Shown one piece after another: positions 33,312 to 45,075 of a stretch of DNA of 64,000 bases; the first letter of the stretch is position 1; the number at the start of each line of letters is the position of its first letter. Source of the stretch: Stenopsyche tienmushanensis (lineage: Eukaryota; Arthropoda; Insecta; Trichoptera; Stenopsychidae); NCBI GenBank assembly GCA_008973525.1, contig WACJ01000363.1, forward strand, positions 186,001-250,000, in the 5' to 3' direction. Under the pieces are notes generated by a model. The model was not told the origin of the DNA and did no database searches. It was given only the letters and a program-made list of their open reading frames with translations. Both the position numbers and the translations under genes were made by a program.

Positions 33312-33480
33312 CTCTTATTAATTATTTGGCACGTCCCTAGATAATGAAATCTAATGGTGTCAGATCTGGAGACCATGCAACCCACGAAATAGGGCAAGTC
33401 CCCAGGAGAATAAATCCAGTGATGTTAGGTCTGCAGATCGTGTGAGCCTCTGAATAGGGCATGTCCTCTCACTTAGAAAT
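33312..33480 (-). pseudogene. DDE transposase catalytic block in two tandem 65-bp units
   Basis: Read on the minus strand, one unit gives CPIQRLTRSADLTSLDLFSW and the next, in another frame, gives CPISWVAWSPDLTPLDFII followed by a stop. Both are versions of the PARSPDLTPLDFFLWG block around the third catalytic acid of DDE_3-type Tc1/mariner-superfamily transposases. The two 65-bp units (33331-33395 and 33396-33460) match at about 44 of 65 positions. A 65-bp period shifts the frame, so the duplication was never functional. It may belong to the same lineage as the CAGGG-ended elements at 11.4 and 16.1 kb. Confidence 0.65.
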
Positions 33481-33644
33481 GTCTCATATGGTTGTCTTGG
33501 GTTGAGCCTCAACTTGATGATTATTTCCCAATTAGGATAATCCATGCTTATTATCAGGTTGACGAAGAAACGTCGAAAGGTGTATATAGATTAGGATGCT
33601 AATTTATGATGATTAAAAAAATAAAAAGACACGAATTATTATGT

Positions 33645-33770
33645 TTATATTTCTCAAGCATGCCCTATGCCAAGACTCTTGGACGACAGAGGAAATAAAT
33701 CATCTTTCAATCAATGCTCATAATTTAATTTCCCACTTTTTTTAATCTTCTAAGACTATTTATGAGAAGA
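33645..33770 (-). repeat. dispersed repeat, inverted pair with 17180-17330
   Basis: TTTCTCAAGCATGCCCTATG and the CCAAGACTCTTGGACGACAG after it are nearly identical to the reverse complement of 17261-17302. The next part, ATCTTTCAATCAATGCTCA, corresponds less closely. It lies immediately left of a mariner copy. The element class is unknown. Confidence 0.7.
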
Positions 33771-33802
33771 AATTCGATCCCGATTTTTTTTATCACATAT
33801 TA

Positions 33803-34592
33803 GGGTGTCCCATAAGTTTCTTTCGTTTTTGTATTAAGAAAAAAATAAACAGTCATTTGTATTACATCAAAATTGATTGAATAATATATGATCCATTCTG
33901 TTCTATTATCTTTCTCCATCTCTTCGGAAGCCTTATAATGCCTTCTTGCCAAAATTTCCCAGGTTTATTGGCAAAATATTGATCAAGGTACATTTTTATA
34001 TCATTTATTGGATTCATTTTTTTACCACGTAAAGATTTTTTCAATTTACGAAACAAATATGAATCTGGAGGGGCAATATGTGGAGAGTATGGAGGATGAT
34101 GTAAAACATCCCAGTCAAATGAGAATAGTTTATTTCTGACGAGCAAAGACATATTCTGGTCGTTTTCTGGCAATTGCATCCTCTATATTGTGTAGTTGGA
34201 AACAATATTTTGTTGATTGGATGTAGGCCAAGTTTAGCTACAGTTAAAGCTTCTGTACCCTTGATCTAAGACCGTTTACGTTGGATATTCTCATAGAGTA
34301 TCCAACTTTCATCTCCAGTGACAAGTCTCTTCAAAAAATATTGGCTATTATGTCATTGAAGAAGAAGATTGCATGTTGAAATACGCTGAAGAGTATTTGA
34401 GTCAGTCAGTTCATGAGGAAGCCACATATCTGAACGATTGATGTAGCCCAATTTTTTTAGATGATTATGGACGGATGTTCGTGGAATTTCTAACTTGTTA
34501 GCTATTTCGCGAATAGTATATCGCGAGTTTTCTTCAATCATGGCTATGGTTAGATCTGTGTTCATTTGCGAAAGAAACTTATGGGACAACCT
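33803..34592 (-). mobile_element. mariner-family transposon, copy 2, internally deleted (790 bp)
   Basis: TA lies at 33801-33802 and 34593-34594. The left terminus is GGGTGTCCCATAAGTTTCTT and the right terminus, read inward, is AGGTTGTCCCATAAGTTTCT. At 790 bp it is about 500 bp shorter than a full mariner. Alignment with copy 1 shows at least one internal loss of about 90 bp near 34215-34235, and more is missing from the middle of the gene. It preserves the intact TTAA (33834-33837) where copy 1 carries an insertion. Confidence 0.88.
33862..34589 (-). pseudogene. mariner transposase relic (copy 2)
   Basis: The N-terminal part on the minus strand (34353-34589) reads from MSHKFLSQM through TIREIANKLEIPRTSVHNHL to INRSDMWLPHEL, a helix-turn-helix followed by the linker. 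The C-terminal part (33862-34179) has HHPPYSPHIAPPDSYLF, which contains the third catalytic Asp, and ends KPGKFWQEGI and NGSYI. The usual SPD is SPH. The first and second catalytic blocks are lost or out of frame in the roughly 170 bp between. No full enzyme is possible. Confidence 0.85.
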
Positions 34593-34594
34593 TA

Positions 34595-36339
34595 TACTTT
34601 TACTGCGCCTGCATACATTAGTTCGTTAATCCATGGAAACGTCAAAATAAGCTCCAATTATTAACCCCGGATTTTTATAACAGAAGTCTAGAAACAAACA
34701 CTTAGTCGTTTCATATATTAAAACAGCTTAAGACATATACTTATTTAATCCTTTACCACAGTTATATTACATAATTTATAAATTAGATCGGTTGTCATCC
34801 ATATATATTAGTCAGGGTATTCAAAAGCTGGAAAACCGGTTAAATCCCATATTACAAAAATTAAGTTGTTGTTCAATATATGATACAATGGGTATATGTA
34901 GCATATTACGAAGTGTTAATTATAATATTTACGATTCCACAATATTCGATCAATTCAGATCGAAATTGCAATCAATTAATAAAACTGGCATAGAAAGATG
35001 TGGTCGTTAGTACTGTGAATTCCAATATTTCAATACATTTGCCTGGCAGGTAGTGGTTTATGTGCTCTATACCGATGTATGATTAGTCTAGGTTACTAAT
35101 TGCCTATTGCAGTTTATATTGATTCTGTCTAAGATAATATACGTGGGCAATTATAGGATAAATGTTTTGCATCGTTAAAATTTAATGATTTACTTAATAA
35201 AATCATAAGCTTGAGAAAATAATCTGTAATTAGAGGTGTGAAACCGACGAATGCATAAATGAATCGATTTAGTTATAGATCTTCTTATAATATTATATCT
35301 TGATCTGAATATTAAAAAAAACGTATATTTGAGGTTCACATATCAACGTATAGCGACACAATTTTATGGTATCACTTATATACGTCCCATTTCAGAGAGA
35401 AAATGATTTATATTTTTACTCAGACATAATGTTGGATGAAAATATCAGATACATTGTACGTTTGCCCGTTGGGCAAAATAGATGGAAACGCTTATTATTA
35501 TTTTGATATCGGAGCTCATTAACGGAGAATAGACTCCCAATCAGTCTTGGATATGAGATCAATTGAGAAGAAAATTGCTTCAGATAATGAGATAAATAGA
35601 AAATTATTTCCAGCATCACAAATCTACATTATTAGTACTATCCGAAGCGTGCATAAATAGCAAGATACTCCAATAGTACTCGAGCTTTGCAGGGTGCAGA
35701 TGACAAATATTCCTCTCTTGTCACACAAATTCTTATTTTTCTTCGGGAGATGTCGCATTTTTAAATTGAATGATAATAGTGGAGGTTGTTGGCTCGTTAA
35801 AAAGGCACGTTTGCCTCAGAAAAGGTTCCTCCGTCCTGAGATCACCTTCGCGAGCATAAGACCCGGGTTTATAGCCGACGGGTTTATCTGTGCTCCCTAC
35901 AACCATGTACCGGGCGAGCCGTGTTCATGTCATAAGTCAGACGTGCCCAACCTTTTGTCTCGATGCTATGATCCCTTTTGAACCCGACATATTTGCTTAA
36001 TTACATTGTTAACATATCCTCGTAAATGAAAAGAGGACAAAAATTAGAACACAAGCTGTTGTTACCAAATGTTAACAATAATAAAAATCTTGTAGCTTTT
36101 TGCAAAGGCAATATTCATCAACCCAATATATTGTGATCATTACTTTAAATAAGGTTTTATTTTAAAAATATAAATTTTAACATGGATTTTCAATTAAATG
36201 AGGGGGTAAGGCAAAATTTTTGGATAATATCAACAAAAATGAAGGAGGATTATAATTTCCATGAAATATCAATATTTTTACATTTAATTAAGGTCATAAT
36301 TTTAAACATCCTTGAAGACTTCACTTCAGCCCGATGGTT
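34595..36339. other. intergenic DNA
   Basis: Mostly AT-rich. Around 35690-35985 a GC-richer patch carries a 95-codon open frame with several cysteines but no recognisable domain. It is likely a chance frame. No repeat shared elsewhere was seen. Confidence 0.4.
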
Positions 36340-36440
36340 GTTATCAAATCAGAGAAGAGTCGCCGCAAAGTGGATGGAGATCAGAATGAAAGCGAAGACA
36401 AAGACTACTAGTTTTATTTATTTTGAGAAATATAAACTCA
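36340..36440 (+). repeat. short repeat, inverted pair with about 44990-45075
   Basis: GAAGAGTCGCCGCAAAGTGG followed by ATGGAGATCAGAA matches the reverse complement of 45015-45065. In both places one frame reads RR-A-WMEIR (RRVAAKWMEIR here, RRDAARWMEIR on the minus strand at 45 kb). The parent sequence is unknown. It may be part of a retroelement or of a multi-copy gene. Confidence 0.55.
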
Positions 36441-36594
36441 ACGCAAGCCCTCAAAAGTAATGGATTTAAATATATATATATATAAGATGATCTCAATAAT
36501 TATGAAGAGTTAAGACGATTAAAGGCCTATATTGAAAAATGCACTTGACAATACATACATGATGGATTTGTATGCCTTTTATCCAGAATATTTG

Positions 36595-36950
36595 AACAAT
36601 CATACAGAGCAAACAATTATACGGATCATAGTATACGAGGATGATGAGGTTCGGATGACGAGGCAGAGTCCCCGGACAGGTAACTTTTTATTCAGCATCC
36701 GAGAGAGCGAGAGATCTGGCAACGAGAAGGACGTCTTCCCGCAGCCAAGGCCAACTGAAAAGTCTTTCGACTCCCGCCTCTTACGCGTCACCACTCATCT
36801 GGCAACAGTGCACGCCAAGAAGCGATCGGTTGTTAATTGCCACAGAAAATGGTGCTGTTAAAATAGCACATTACACCTAAAGAAAGATGGAAGATGTCGC
36901 TGTTAATATGGCGAATTAAATTCGCCAAATGTTAAATCGCCCACGCTACA
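36595..36950 (+). repeat. LTR-like dispersed repeat, copy c
   Basis: It shares with 52978-53560, in order, AAGGACGTCTTCCCGCAGCC, AAGGCCAACTGA, ACGCGTCACCACTC, CAACAGTGCACGCCAAGAAG, and at the end GATGGAAGATGTCGCTG followed by TGGCGAATTAAATTC. An (AT)n tract lies just upstream at about 36465-36485. There are no coding remnants. Confidence 0.55.
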
Positions 36951-37436
36951 GTTCTTATTTTTTACATAGTTCCCTTCATTAAAAATACATTTATTCCATC
37001 GGATAGGAAGCTTCTTAGTCCCATTACAGAAGAAAGAAGGCGAGAAATAACATCGTCTGTTGCGCAACGCGTAATTATCCGTTTTCATTTAAGCAGCATT
37101 AAAGTCATCTAGCAGCTGGTAGTAGTAAGCCATATTCACTGTCTGTTTGTTATGTAAAAAATCAATCAATAAAATACCTTTCCAGTTGGTTGTTGATTGT
37201 TTCTCGACTTTCAGACCTTCATGAAGCTTTTAGACTCAATCAAATACTTGAATTTTACTTAGAGTAGCATCACTAAGCTATGCTTTAAGTTATATATCAC
37301 TAATAAATTTGTATAGCAAAATTCCGGTTTATATTTGAATCTTTAATGTATATTTAATAGTATAGCATTATTTAATTCCTAATGTTTTCGAGAATCCAGC
37401 TGCTAAATTAATATATTTCCATGGAATAAATTAGTA
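36951..37436. other. AT-rich intergenic DNA
   Basis: No feature recognised. Confidence 0.5.
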
Positions 37437-37440
37437 TTAA

Positions 37441-37838
37441 CCCTCTTAGTGCTAGGCCCAGATATATCGCTGTTGTCAACACTTGCGTTCAAAAGTGCCA
37501 ACGTCGATATATCGTTGTGTATGTGATGGCGCCATATTAATGGCATCGCAAGTGAACTCTTTCTCAAAAAAACTTCAAAGAGCGTTTTATGAAACTCTTG
37601 TTTAAAAAACAGGTTTATTTTATAAAAGCAATTTAATTGCGATCTAAATCTAATAAAGCGTTTTTTAAAAAAATCTTATAAAATTACGTTAAATTTGAGA
37701 AAAAATAACTTAAAAAAAAAGCTATGGAAGTCGATATTCTTTCATATTGAACTTGTAACATGGATCATTAGAATAGAAAAATCGATTAGAAAACTGTAAT
37801 ATTTCTTTGATTAAGAGCATATTTAATTTATTTAAGGG
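37441..37838. mobile_element. TTAA-flanked piggyBac-like MITE, 398 bp
   Basis: TTAA flanks it exactly at 37437-37440 and 37839-37842. The left end is CCCTCTTAGTGCTAGG and the right end, read inward, is CCCTTAAATAAATTAAA. The left end carries GATATATC at 37461-37468 and again at 37506-37513, with AAAAGTG between them, the same layout as the right ends of the elements at 1526-1822 and 50252-51556. There is no reading frame inside. The right end lacks the palindromes. Confidence 0.7.
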
Positions 37839-37842
37839 TTAA

Positions 37843-40800
37843 ACATGTATTGATATGAATATACTCGGAAATATGATTTTATTTTTATATTAAAGATTGA
37901 GAGCAACTGGTTAAAGTTTGTGTAAGCCGCGTTCGCACGTCTGGCGGCAGATAATGCACCGATAATGAGATGTTTTGATGCTGTGCTCATGCTTTACGTT
38001 ACGCGATCTTTGCGACCCGACTAATAGAAACAATGCGCATATAATGCACAGTATGCATTTTTCATCTGGTAGAATTTACTTGGGAGTTTCAGCATAAGCC
38101 TTTAAATGTATCTTAATTCCTTGCCTGTTCCATGATATTCAGTTATTCGCTGGTAAATTTAATTTTTTCGATAAAATTGAGGGTTGCTCCTCATTCATTC
38201 ATCTCACTGTTAATGGACGCAGTCCAAGGCCGGTTGGCCTTTTAAAGACTTCACCAACATTCATACGCGTATTTCCACACATACAGATTGATGAATGAAA
38301 TCCTGTCGATCGAATTGCATTATGCGAATTGAATGTGCGGTTGGGCGGTCGCACAAAAAACACGCTCCAGTCGGTGGATGAACCAGGTACCAAGGACTTA
38401 CAAGGCGAAGGTAAACGCACCAAGCCACCGACCTTCGTCGGATTTCTGATGCAAAATGCAACTGAGCAAAAAGTGCATCTATGCAATGAATGCTCTCAAA
38501 TAAATTATATTTTTCCGGCGGTATGCGGCGAAACGAATTGTCTGCGAGGCCGCAAAAAACGCCGCTGATTTTCCACCTTCACGGCGAAGGAAATCATCCG
38601 TTGGGTGGTGGAGTTCAATGGAAGATGACGAAAGACCCGGGTTCAACGATTGGATGATGAAAAAAGCCACCTTTGATTCATGAGATCATTTGACGCTTTT
38701 GTAAAATGCATCGATCGATTTGATATAATTCATTTAATAAAAAACATCTAAAGCACAAAAGATACGACATACTTTTGATATATTCATTTGATATCAAAAT
38801 ATAGTGCAAATTAATTCGGTCCGTTTTCAAAAGATAGCTCTGGCTGTTATAAATATTTCATAGTGACAGCTGATTTTGATGATTTTAGATATCTTAGACA
38901 TCTATCAATAATATTCGGTTTATATCGCTTTGAGCTTCATAAATAAACTTATTTTTTACTGTGTTGAATATGTTATAATTTGTATTAAATAAGCATCATT
39001 TATGCGAGGTTTTAATTTTCTGCTTTAATTTTTCTGCTCATCTTCAATCGGCCTTTCTGCCGATTAATGATGAGATCGACATGTCATCGATCTCATCTTC
39101 AACACCAAAACCGAATATTCATGGTGTTGTGTACTGGGAGCTGTCATAACCTGGCAATTCCATTATGAAAATTGACTATTAACTTGGATCGCCTCAAAAG
39201 GCGAGACATTTCTTCGAGATGGAGTTCGAATATTGCCTGAGATATGGAAAAAAAAGTAACCAGCGATGGACAATAATTTGATTGATCTGTTCATTCATTT
39301 TGTTCCGATAAAAATGCATTTTTGGCCGCAAAAAACGAACCGAATTAATTGGCACTCCCAATATAAATATAGTGAACTTATTTTAATTTTTAAACAACTC
39401 CTTCACATGCCAATAAAATGGAACACATCAATAAATAAGTTCGAAGATTTGCTACTTTTTAAAAACTATATAGATTTGCCAATAGTAGCGCCAACTATAT
39501 ATCATCCTACGAACTTATTGAGCGAGTACCTCTGAAGACTACTATAGATAGGCTGATATTAGGATGCACTACTCATATGAAAACTATTTACATAGATACA
39601 TGTACAGATTTTGAACTGTATACAACATGCTAAATAGTTAAACATGATTTTGGTGTATAAATGCCCATTGACCTATTAATAGAACTGTGTTATAGTCAGG
39701 AAGTTTTGAATTTGTCATTTTGATTGTTTGCTCAAAATTAGTAAACCCACACACATAAGATAATTTGGCATAAGACGGGGTTTTTACATTTTTTCTACTC
39801 TAAGCTCATCAATCATTAGCTATTTTTTTAATTTTTTAGTGTAGTATCATCCAGTATATCTTATTAGATATTGAGGTATTCGACAATGTATTTGATTGTT
39901 AACACTTCTGGGTCCAATCTTATATTATACTTGGTCAAGTACCCTTAAACAATGTAAATGTATTTATCCCTTATCTCATAATTCTTACATATTGTTGATC
40001 TTAAAGATGTTAGTATTTATGTCTATCAACAATATGATACAATAACAAATTTAAGCCATTCTTATATGAAATTATTTTTGAAAAAAACTTAATTTTTTCA
40101 ATGTTTCTTTGCAAAAGCAGTTTTAATGCGCATTGATAAAACCAAACTTAAATTGAATAGTTATTTAAATAGAATTGTGAAGTCACGCGTTGGGACTTTC
40201 AGGCCAGTGAATATCAAGTCCTGAAATTGAGCTTTGATCCGACCACAATCGACATGTCAGACATTGCTGGAGAAACAGCCATGTCGACCACACCAAAGGG
40301 ATTACCCGACGCTTATTCCAAATGAGATGGACCAAAGGGAGTAATGCTACATTGTATTAATGCACACGGTTTGCATATGAATGCATACGTATCGATTGTA
40401 TTGTGCTTCCAAATAAGCCCGTCTCGACATTGATTTACTAAGCCGAGCTTTCCATCTCCCAGTGAGGCGGCTTCAAAGGCTCCAGGCGACATCCTTCAGA
40501 GTTGCCTTCAACTCCTCGCAAATTGGGTATGAAATTAAAAAAAAACTAGAAGCATATTTGACATAGGGATCCGCCTTTGCATTCGGTGACACGATGTGCG
40601 AAATTGCTTCTAATATGCAAATGTGCAATATGCGTGCATCGTTGCTTCAGTGATTACATCAGGGGAATTGGGGAGTACTCTGCATTGCTTCAAGGGATGA
40701 CAGTAGTCATATTAAACTCACATCACTGCCCCTGTGTTACACAAAAAATCTTCGACGTTATCAACATGCCAACAAAGAGAAGACTGCCTTTTTATGCCAA

Positions 40801-41644
40801 CAATTAATCCGATTTAAATTCAACGATATGCGTAAATGTATTCTCAAGATCCGCCCCAGTAATTTGAGATATTCAGATGTCCTGCATTAATTATTCTGCA
40901 ATTTATGTAGGTGAGGCGTCGGCAGGATATCAGCATCCTTTGCATGCCTCGTTTAAGATCATTTTCAACGCAACTGTGCTTTAATACAGATTTAATATTC
41001 ATATGCTTTTCTACGAATCATTTCGAGAACATTCGTCCAACCTCACTAACATGATTTAGCAAAATAATTGGATTTACTTTGAAATTCAAAATTTTTTGAT
41101 AAAATCTTAGATGGGGTATTTTACTCATAACTAAAAATTGCAGGGTTGATTTCATTCAATCTTTTTAATCGATATGAATTTTAATGTTTGTTTATCTATT
41201 CTAAATTCAGGAAGTTAGTTCTATAACATCAATCAAATTCCTAAAAACGATGCTCAATGGCTGGAAAAGGATACCCGGTTCTCAATGAAAATCGAACGTC
41301 CTTAACGCATTCACAGACACATATTTTTCTGATGATGAAAATGTTCCTTATTCTGATGTTGAATCTGATTACTTTAGTGCAGGGGTTCTTAAACAAACGT
41401 TAAATAGATAATATTCCATCTATTAGATAAGACGGTGTTCAATTCGTGGATTTTGTACCGCATTAAAATGGAAAAAGATATAATTTTTCTGCAATTTAGG
41501 GACGTTTTAATCAAACTTTTATTAAGAACTATCCATATAGCAAAAAACCATTTTTTAGAAAAAAAGCCCTGTTCCGATAAAATTATAGAAGAAAGAGCTA
41601 TTACACTGTAAATGGTGTTCAAAATTTAAAAAAAAACACTTAGT
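37843..41644. other. long intergenic stretch with GC-richer island and paired hairpins
   Basis: A GC-richer, non-repeated island spans 38200-38690 and is open in several overlapping frames of 63-95 codons with no known domain. Two perfect hairpins lie side by side at 39046-39097. An open stretch of 51 codons without ATG lies at 40173-40325, and a 76-codon frame at 40577-40807. Neither is recognised. An ATATGCAAATGTG octamer-like site is near 40614. The remainder is AT-rich. Confidence 0.4.
39046..39097. repeat. two adjacent perfect hairpins
   Basis: AATCGGC (39046-39052) pairs with GCCGATT (39059-39065) across a 6-base loop. Four bases later GATGAGATCGA (39069-39079) pairs with TCGATCTCATC (39087-39097) across a 7-base loop. 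The second stem is 11 bp and perfect. It is too short for a typical animal microRNA precursor. It could be the end of a hairpin-forming element or a structured transcript. Confidence 0.6.
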
Positions 41645-42100
41645 GGAGATGTAATCCCGAAAACTTCGGGATTGAAATTTTTATGTAACAGAAATCGTAT
41701 TCCTGCCGACATCTGAACGCTTGGAAACAGTGGCATAACCACTAATTGTCAAATTTAGGTGACGCATAGGGGCAGTAATTGTCTAATCTATGTATACATA
41801 TATACAGTACATACATGTTTATCAAATTGTAATATTAACCTTTGCCTACCGGTGATGTATTTACTACACCTCGACTCTAATCATGGGCATATCGATATGA
41901 AATATAATAGATACGGGGTTCAAATTTTTTTTATTCCTCCGTAATATAATTACGAATCACATCAAAGTATTATAGTATATATGTATTCATCTGCAGCGAC
42001 GGAAATAAATAATTTGTCGGGAAATCGGGAATTTTGCGAGTTTTAGTCCGTGTCTCAGCAGAAAGGAATTTTATCAGTCACATTGATGGTGCTATATGAA
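41645..42100 (+). repeat. unclassified dispersed repeat, copy C
   Basis: It aligns in order with 4640-5165 (inverted) and 13200-13600. At the left is an ATCCCGAAAACTTCGGGAT hairpin, then CTGAACGCTTGGAAACAGTG, the GTCTAATCTATGTATACATA stretch, TTAACCTTTGCCTACCGGTG, GCATATCGATATGAAATATA, ATTCCTCCGTAATATAATTA, CTGCAGCGACGGAAATAAAT and CAGCAGAAAGGAATTTTATC. The left half is preserved as in copy A, whereas copy B has lost part of it. No shared reading frame exists. Confidence 0.75.
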
Positions 42101-44589
42101 AATGGGGGTTCACGCGGTCATCAACTCTAACTAGCATTTAAATATCTGATGATGATACCCCCAACGAGTATAGAGTTATTTTGTAAACGTGTACTTTTTT
42201 ATAAATTGTGTCTAAATATTTGTGTAATTTTTGCAAATTTGTAAACGTCCACCTACATATACCTACATATGTAAATTGAATACAGTTTAATAAAAATAGA
42301 ATACGATTTTGACAATAAAAAGATAAAGAATAACTGCTTTTGATTTTTATTCCTTTTCTATGCTTCAATGCCATGTATTGGACTGTGTTGATCTTCTTCA
42401 CTGTTGATGGTTAAACTCAATTCCTATGTTCATGAATTGCATCGCAAATCTAGGAAATATTAAGAAAGTTCCGGTATTAGTGTTAGCTTAGTAGGTTGAT
42501 TGAGTTTGAATCAATTTTGAGCCTTGGTTGTTATCTTGGGGTCCGACCGATCGTCTTGGCCGCGGGAAGACTTGATTTTCCTACCGACTTCACCGATCTC
42601 GTAACTGTGATTTTTGTTGATGTTGTCAATTTTATGAATGCATTGAGAAAATTGGTAGGATTATTCTCAGAGAGTTAGAGCAAATACGCTTCTTTTTATT
42701 ATAGTATTTCAACCAAATAAATTAATATCAATTTGATTTCATAATCAAAAGCATATGATACGGTGATTAAATCTTCAATTGAATCACAATTTAATAGTTT
42801 ATATACGACGGAGTTGGTTGTAATCTGTATTTTTATTGTGTAATCCCATTGTTTGAAATTTCGCTCGTGCGCGAATTGTTTTCATCCATTTGGTTTCATC
42901 GCATAGGTAGCTTTTACACGTTGAGCTGTCAATTATTTTTTTTATTAAGGCATTGTTGGAGATTATATTTTGACAGGAGAGGCCTGTAATAATGAGGGGC
43001 TTACAATGCGCTTTGATGCTCTCGCTTTAAAATGTATGAAAAATTTCATCGACAGAGCCGACAGACCACATTTCAGCAATTTCATTGTTCTACGTGCTCG
43101 GTTCATGACTGAATTTCAATAAACATAGATTTGATTGACGACCGTAAAGCTAGAAATACCATATATTGCACATTTATCCAACGGTCGAATCAGTCCATGG
43201 AGAACAATGCACAGTATCTGTGAGCAGATTGCATTTTGAAAGCATTGATTTTGAATGGCAAGGGACGTTTGCTTTATGTTCCCTCTGTGAGATTTCCAAA
43301 TAGAGTATGATCAATCTTTCTATGGATTTTTTAAAATTAAATGCCTATAAAAATTCCGAGAAGATGAACTTTGATATGCATTCAAAGAAGCATGCATTTC
43401 CGATCGTACACCTTATCATTATTATGGGAAATGATTTTTGAATACATTAAAAAACAGAATAAACATTTTCAAAGGGAAAAAAATCAGAACTGTTAACCGT
43501 ATAATTAAAAATCAGCGAAGTCTGTAAAAAGGAGGTTGATAGAGTTATTGTTATTAGATAATGAATTGTTATCTGACACTATATCTTACGTCAGTCGAGC
43601 ATATAAGTGCATTGCAATGAAAAATGCAGTGTTCAACGAAGCAAAAAATGATAAATGTTTCTTATTTTTTTTCAAAGGAAGATTAATCATCTTGTAATAT
43701 GAAAAGTTTCATCTAGATGTCCGCCGCTCGTGGTAATAAATTTTCTTCAATTTCAATTAATTCTGCGATTCAACAGCTTAACTCTTTCATCATTTCAGCA
43801 CGCCCGTGATTAACCAATGATTATGCTTTTTTTGTCGAAGAACCGACGCCCATATTACTCATCCGAACAATACGAAGATAATAAATCATTTTGTCGTCTC
43901 AAGCGCGCACTTAAGGACATTTACCTCTTAAGCACTTCTTCGCCGTTGGATAAGTTGAGAGGATGTAAAGAGCATCCAAAGCAACTGCACTCGTTTCTAT
44001 TGTCGTACATTACGATCGTCTTATACAATGCAAGCAGCTGATTTATTGGCGATCTGTGAGAATCTTTAAGACCACATTATTGTCCGATCATAATACGCCT
44101 CGGTGCTTTCGACGAAACACGAGGAAATAAACTGGTTTCAATGTGTTTGATCACCTGAGAAACATGCCTGATTTCCAGGTAAATCATCTATGACATGGAT
44201 TAATGAGAGTGACGGAAGAATTCCGCAAAACTGGATAAAATATCGATTTATATATGATGAGTGTGAGCTGTATAACATCAAGTTGCAATGCTTTTAAAAA
44301 GGCCAAAGCTATAAAGATTATGAGCGATTGTATATTTTTTAAACTCATTCTGGTCCTCTGTCACACCCGTTTAGAACATCATTTTTTCTGATGTTGAGTG
44401 AAAATTGATATATTTATATTAAATACCTATAGGAGAATGGGTGATTTTACACTAAATATATATTCTCCAATTGCCATTAGTAGTCAACTATGGGTTTTCA
44501 AGATTCTGCTGGTTATTTTAAGGCAGTAAAAGTATAATGCGGAGGAGAACCTAATGAATAATGGAATAACTTACAGGATTCAACACGGT
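42101..44589. other. intergenic DNA, possible LTR-like fragment near 42.55 kb
   Basis: At 42530-42610 the phrase GTCTTGGCCGCGGGAAGACT recalls, inverted, the CTTCCCGCAGCCAAGG block of the LTR-like repeats. The rest of that family is absent. Other parts are AT-rich. The open frames at 42138-42401 and 43817-44041 resemble nothing known. Confidence 0.35.
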
Positions 44590-44840
44590 AATCGGTGCTA
44601 CTATGACCTCAAAATATATTAGGTAATAAATCACTATCGACGAGAACGAAGATTAAAATTTATATAACGTTGATTAAGTCGATAATGGTTTCCAGAGGTG
44701 AAACATTGGCCATGACCGTTTGGGATGCGATGCACCTCCAAGGACCAATCCAGGATGAAGTCTCAAGCATCGAAACCATGATGTTCAATTGGGAGGTCTT
44801 GGACATGTACGACGAAGCGTCAATACTCAGCTTCGATTAA
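44590..44840 (+). pseudogene. non-LTR retrotransposon reverse transcriptase, C-terminal fragment
   Basis: A relic reads CYYDLK, then after a frame change NKSLSTRTKIKIYITLIKSI and continues VSRGETLAMT. In LINE proteins the segment after the polymerase core has the pattern of a C-Y-Y start, then TK-YKTLIRP-YG-ETW-MT, which this matches in order. The frame stays open to TAA at 44838, though the last 40 residues are not recognisable. There is no 3' tail or target duplication. It could belong to a CR1, RTE or R1-like lineage. I cannot say which. Confidence 0.6.
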
Positions 44841-44989
44841 ATTTACCTTCTATTGAGCGTTATTTTTGATTTGGGAAGAGAGAGTAAGTTATGAGATTTG
44901 GTTAGTCTAGCTGTCTTTTACTATTTTTAAAGAAGACCCCCATTGTGGAGAAACTGCGTAGCTGTGTTTTTTCTTTGAAGACTTGAAAA

Positions 44990-45075
44990 TAAAATATCTT
45001 GAATAAAACATTTGTCTTATGGTTGTTGTTCTGATCTCCATCCACCTTGCGGCGTCTCTTCTTTCATGCAACATT
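44990..45075 (-). repeat. short repeat, inverted pair with 36340-36440
   Basis: On the minus strand GAAGAGACGCCGCAAGGTGG and ATGGAGATCAGAACAAC align with the 36.3-kb copy. The surrounding minus-strand frame (44907-45092) starts MLVFYLMLHERRDAARWMEI. The origin is unknown. Confidence 0.55.

Noticed and set aside
40173..40325. 51-codon open stretch as an exon
   Set aside because: No clear splice sites or homologue, and too short to be significant.
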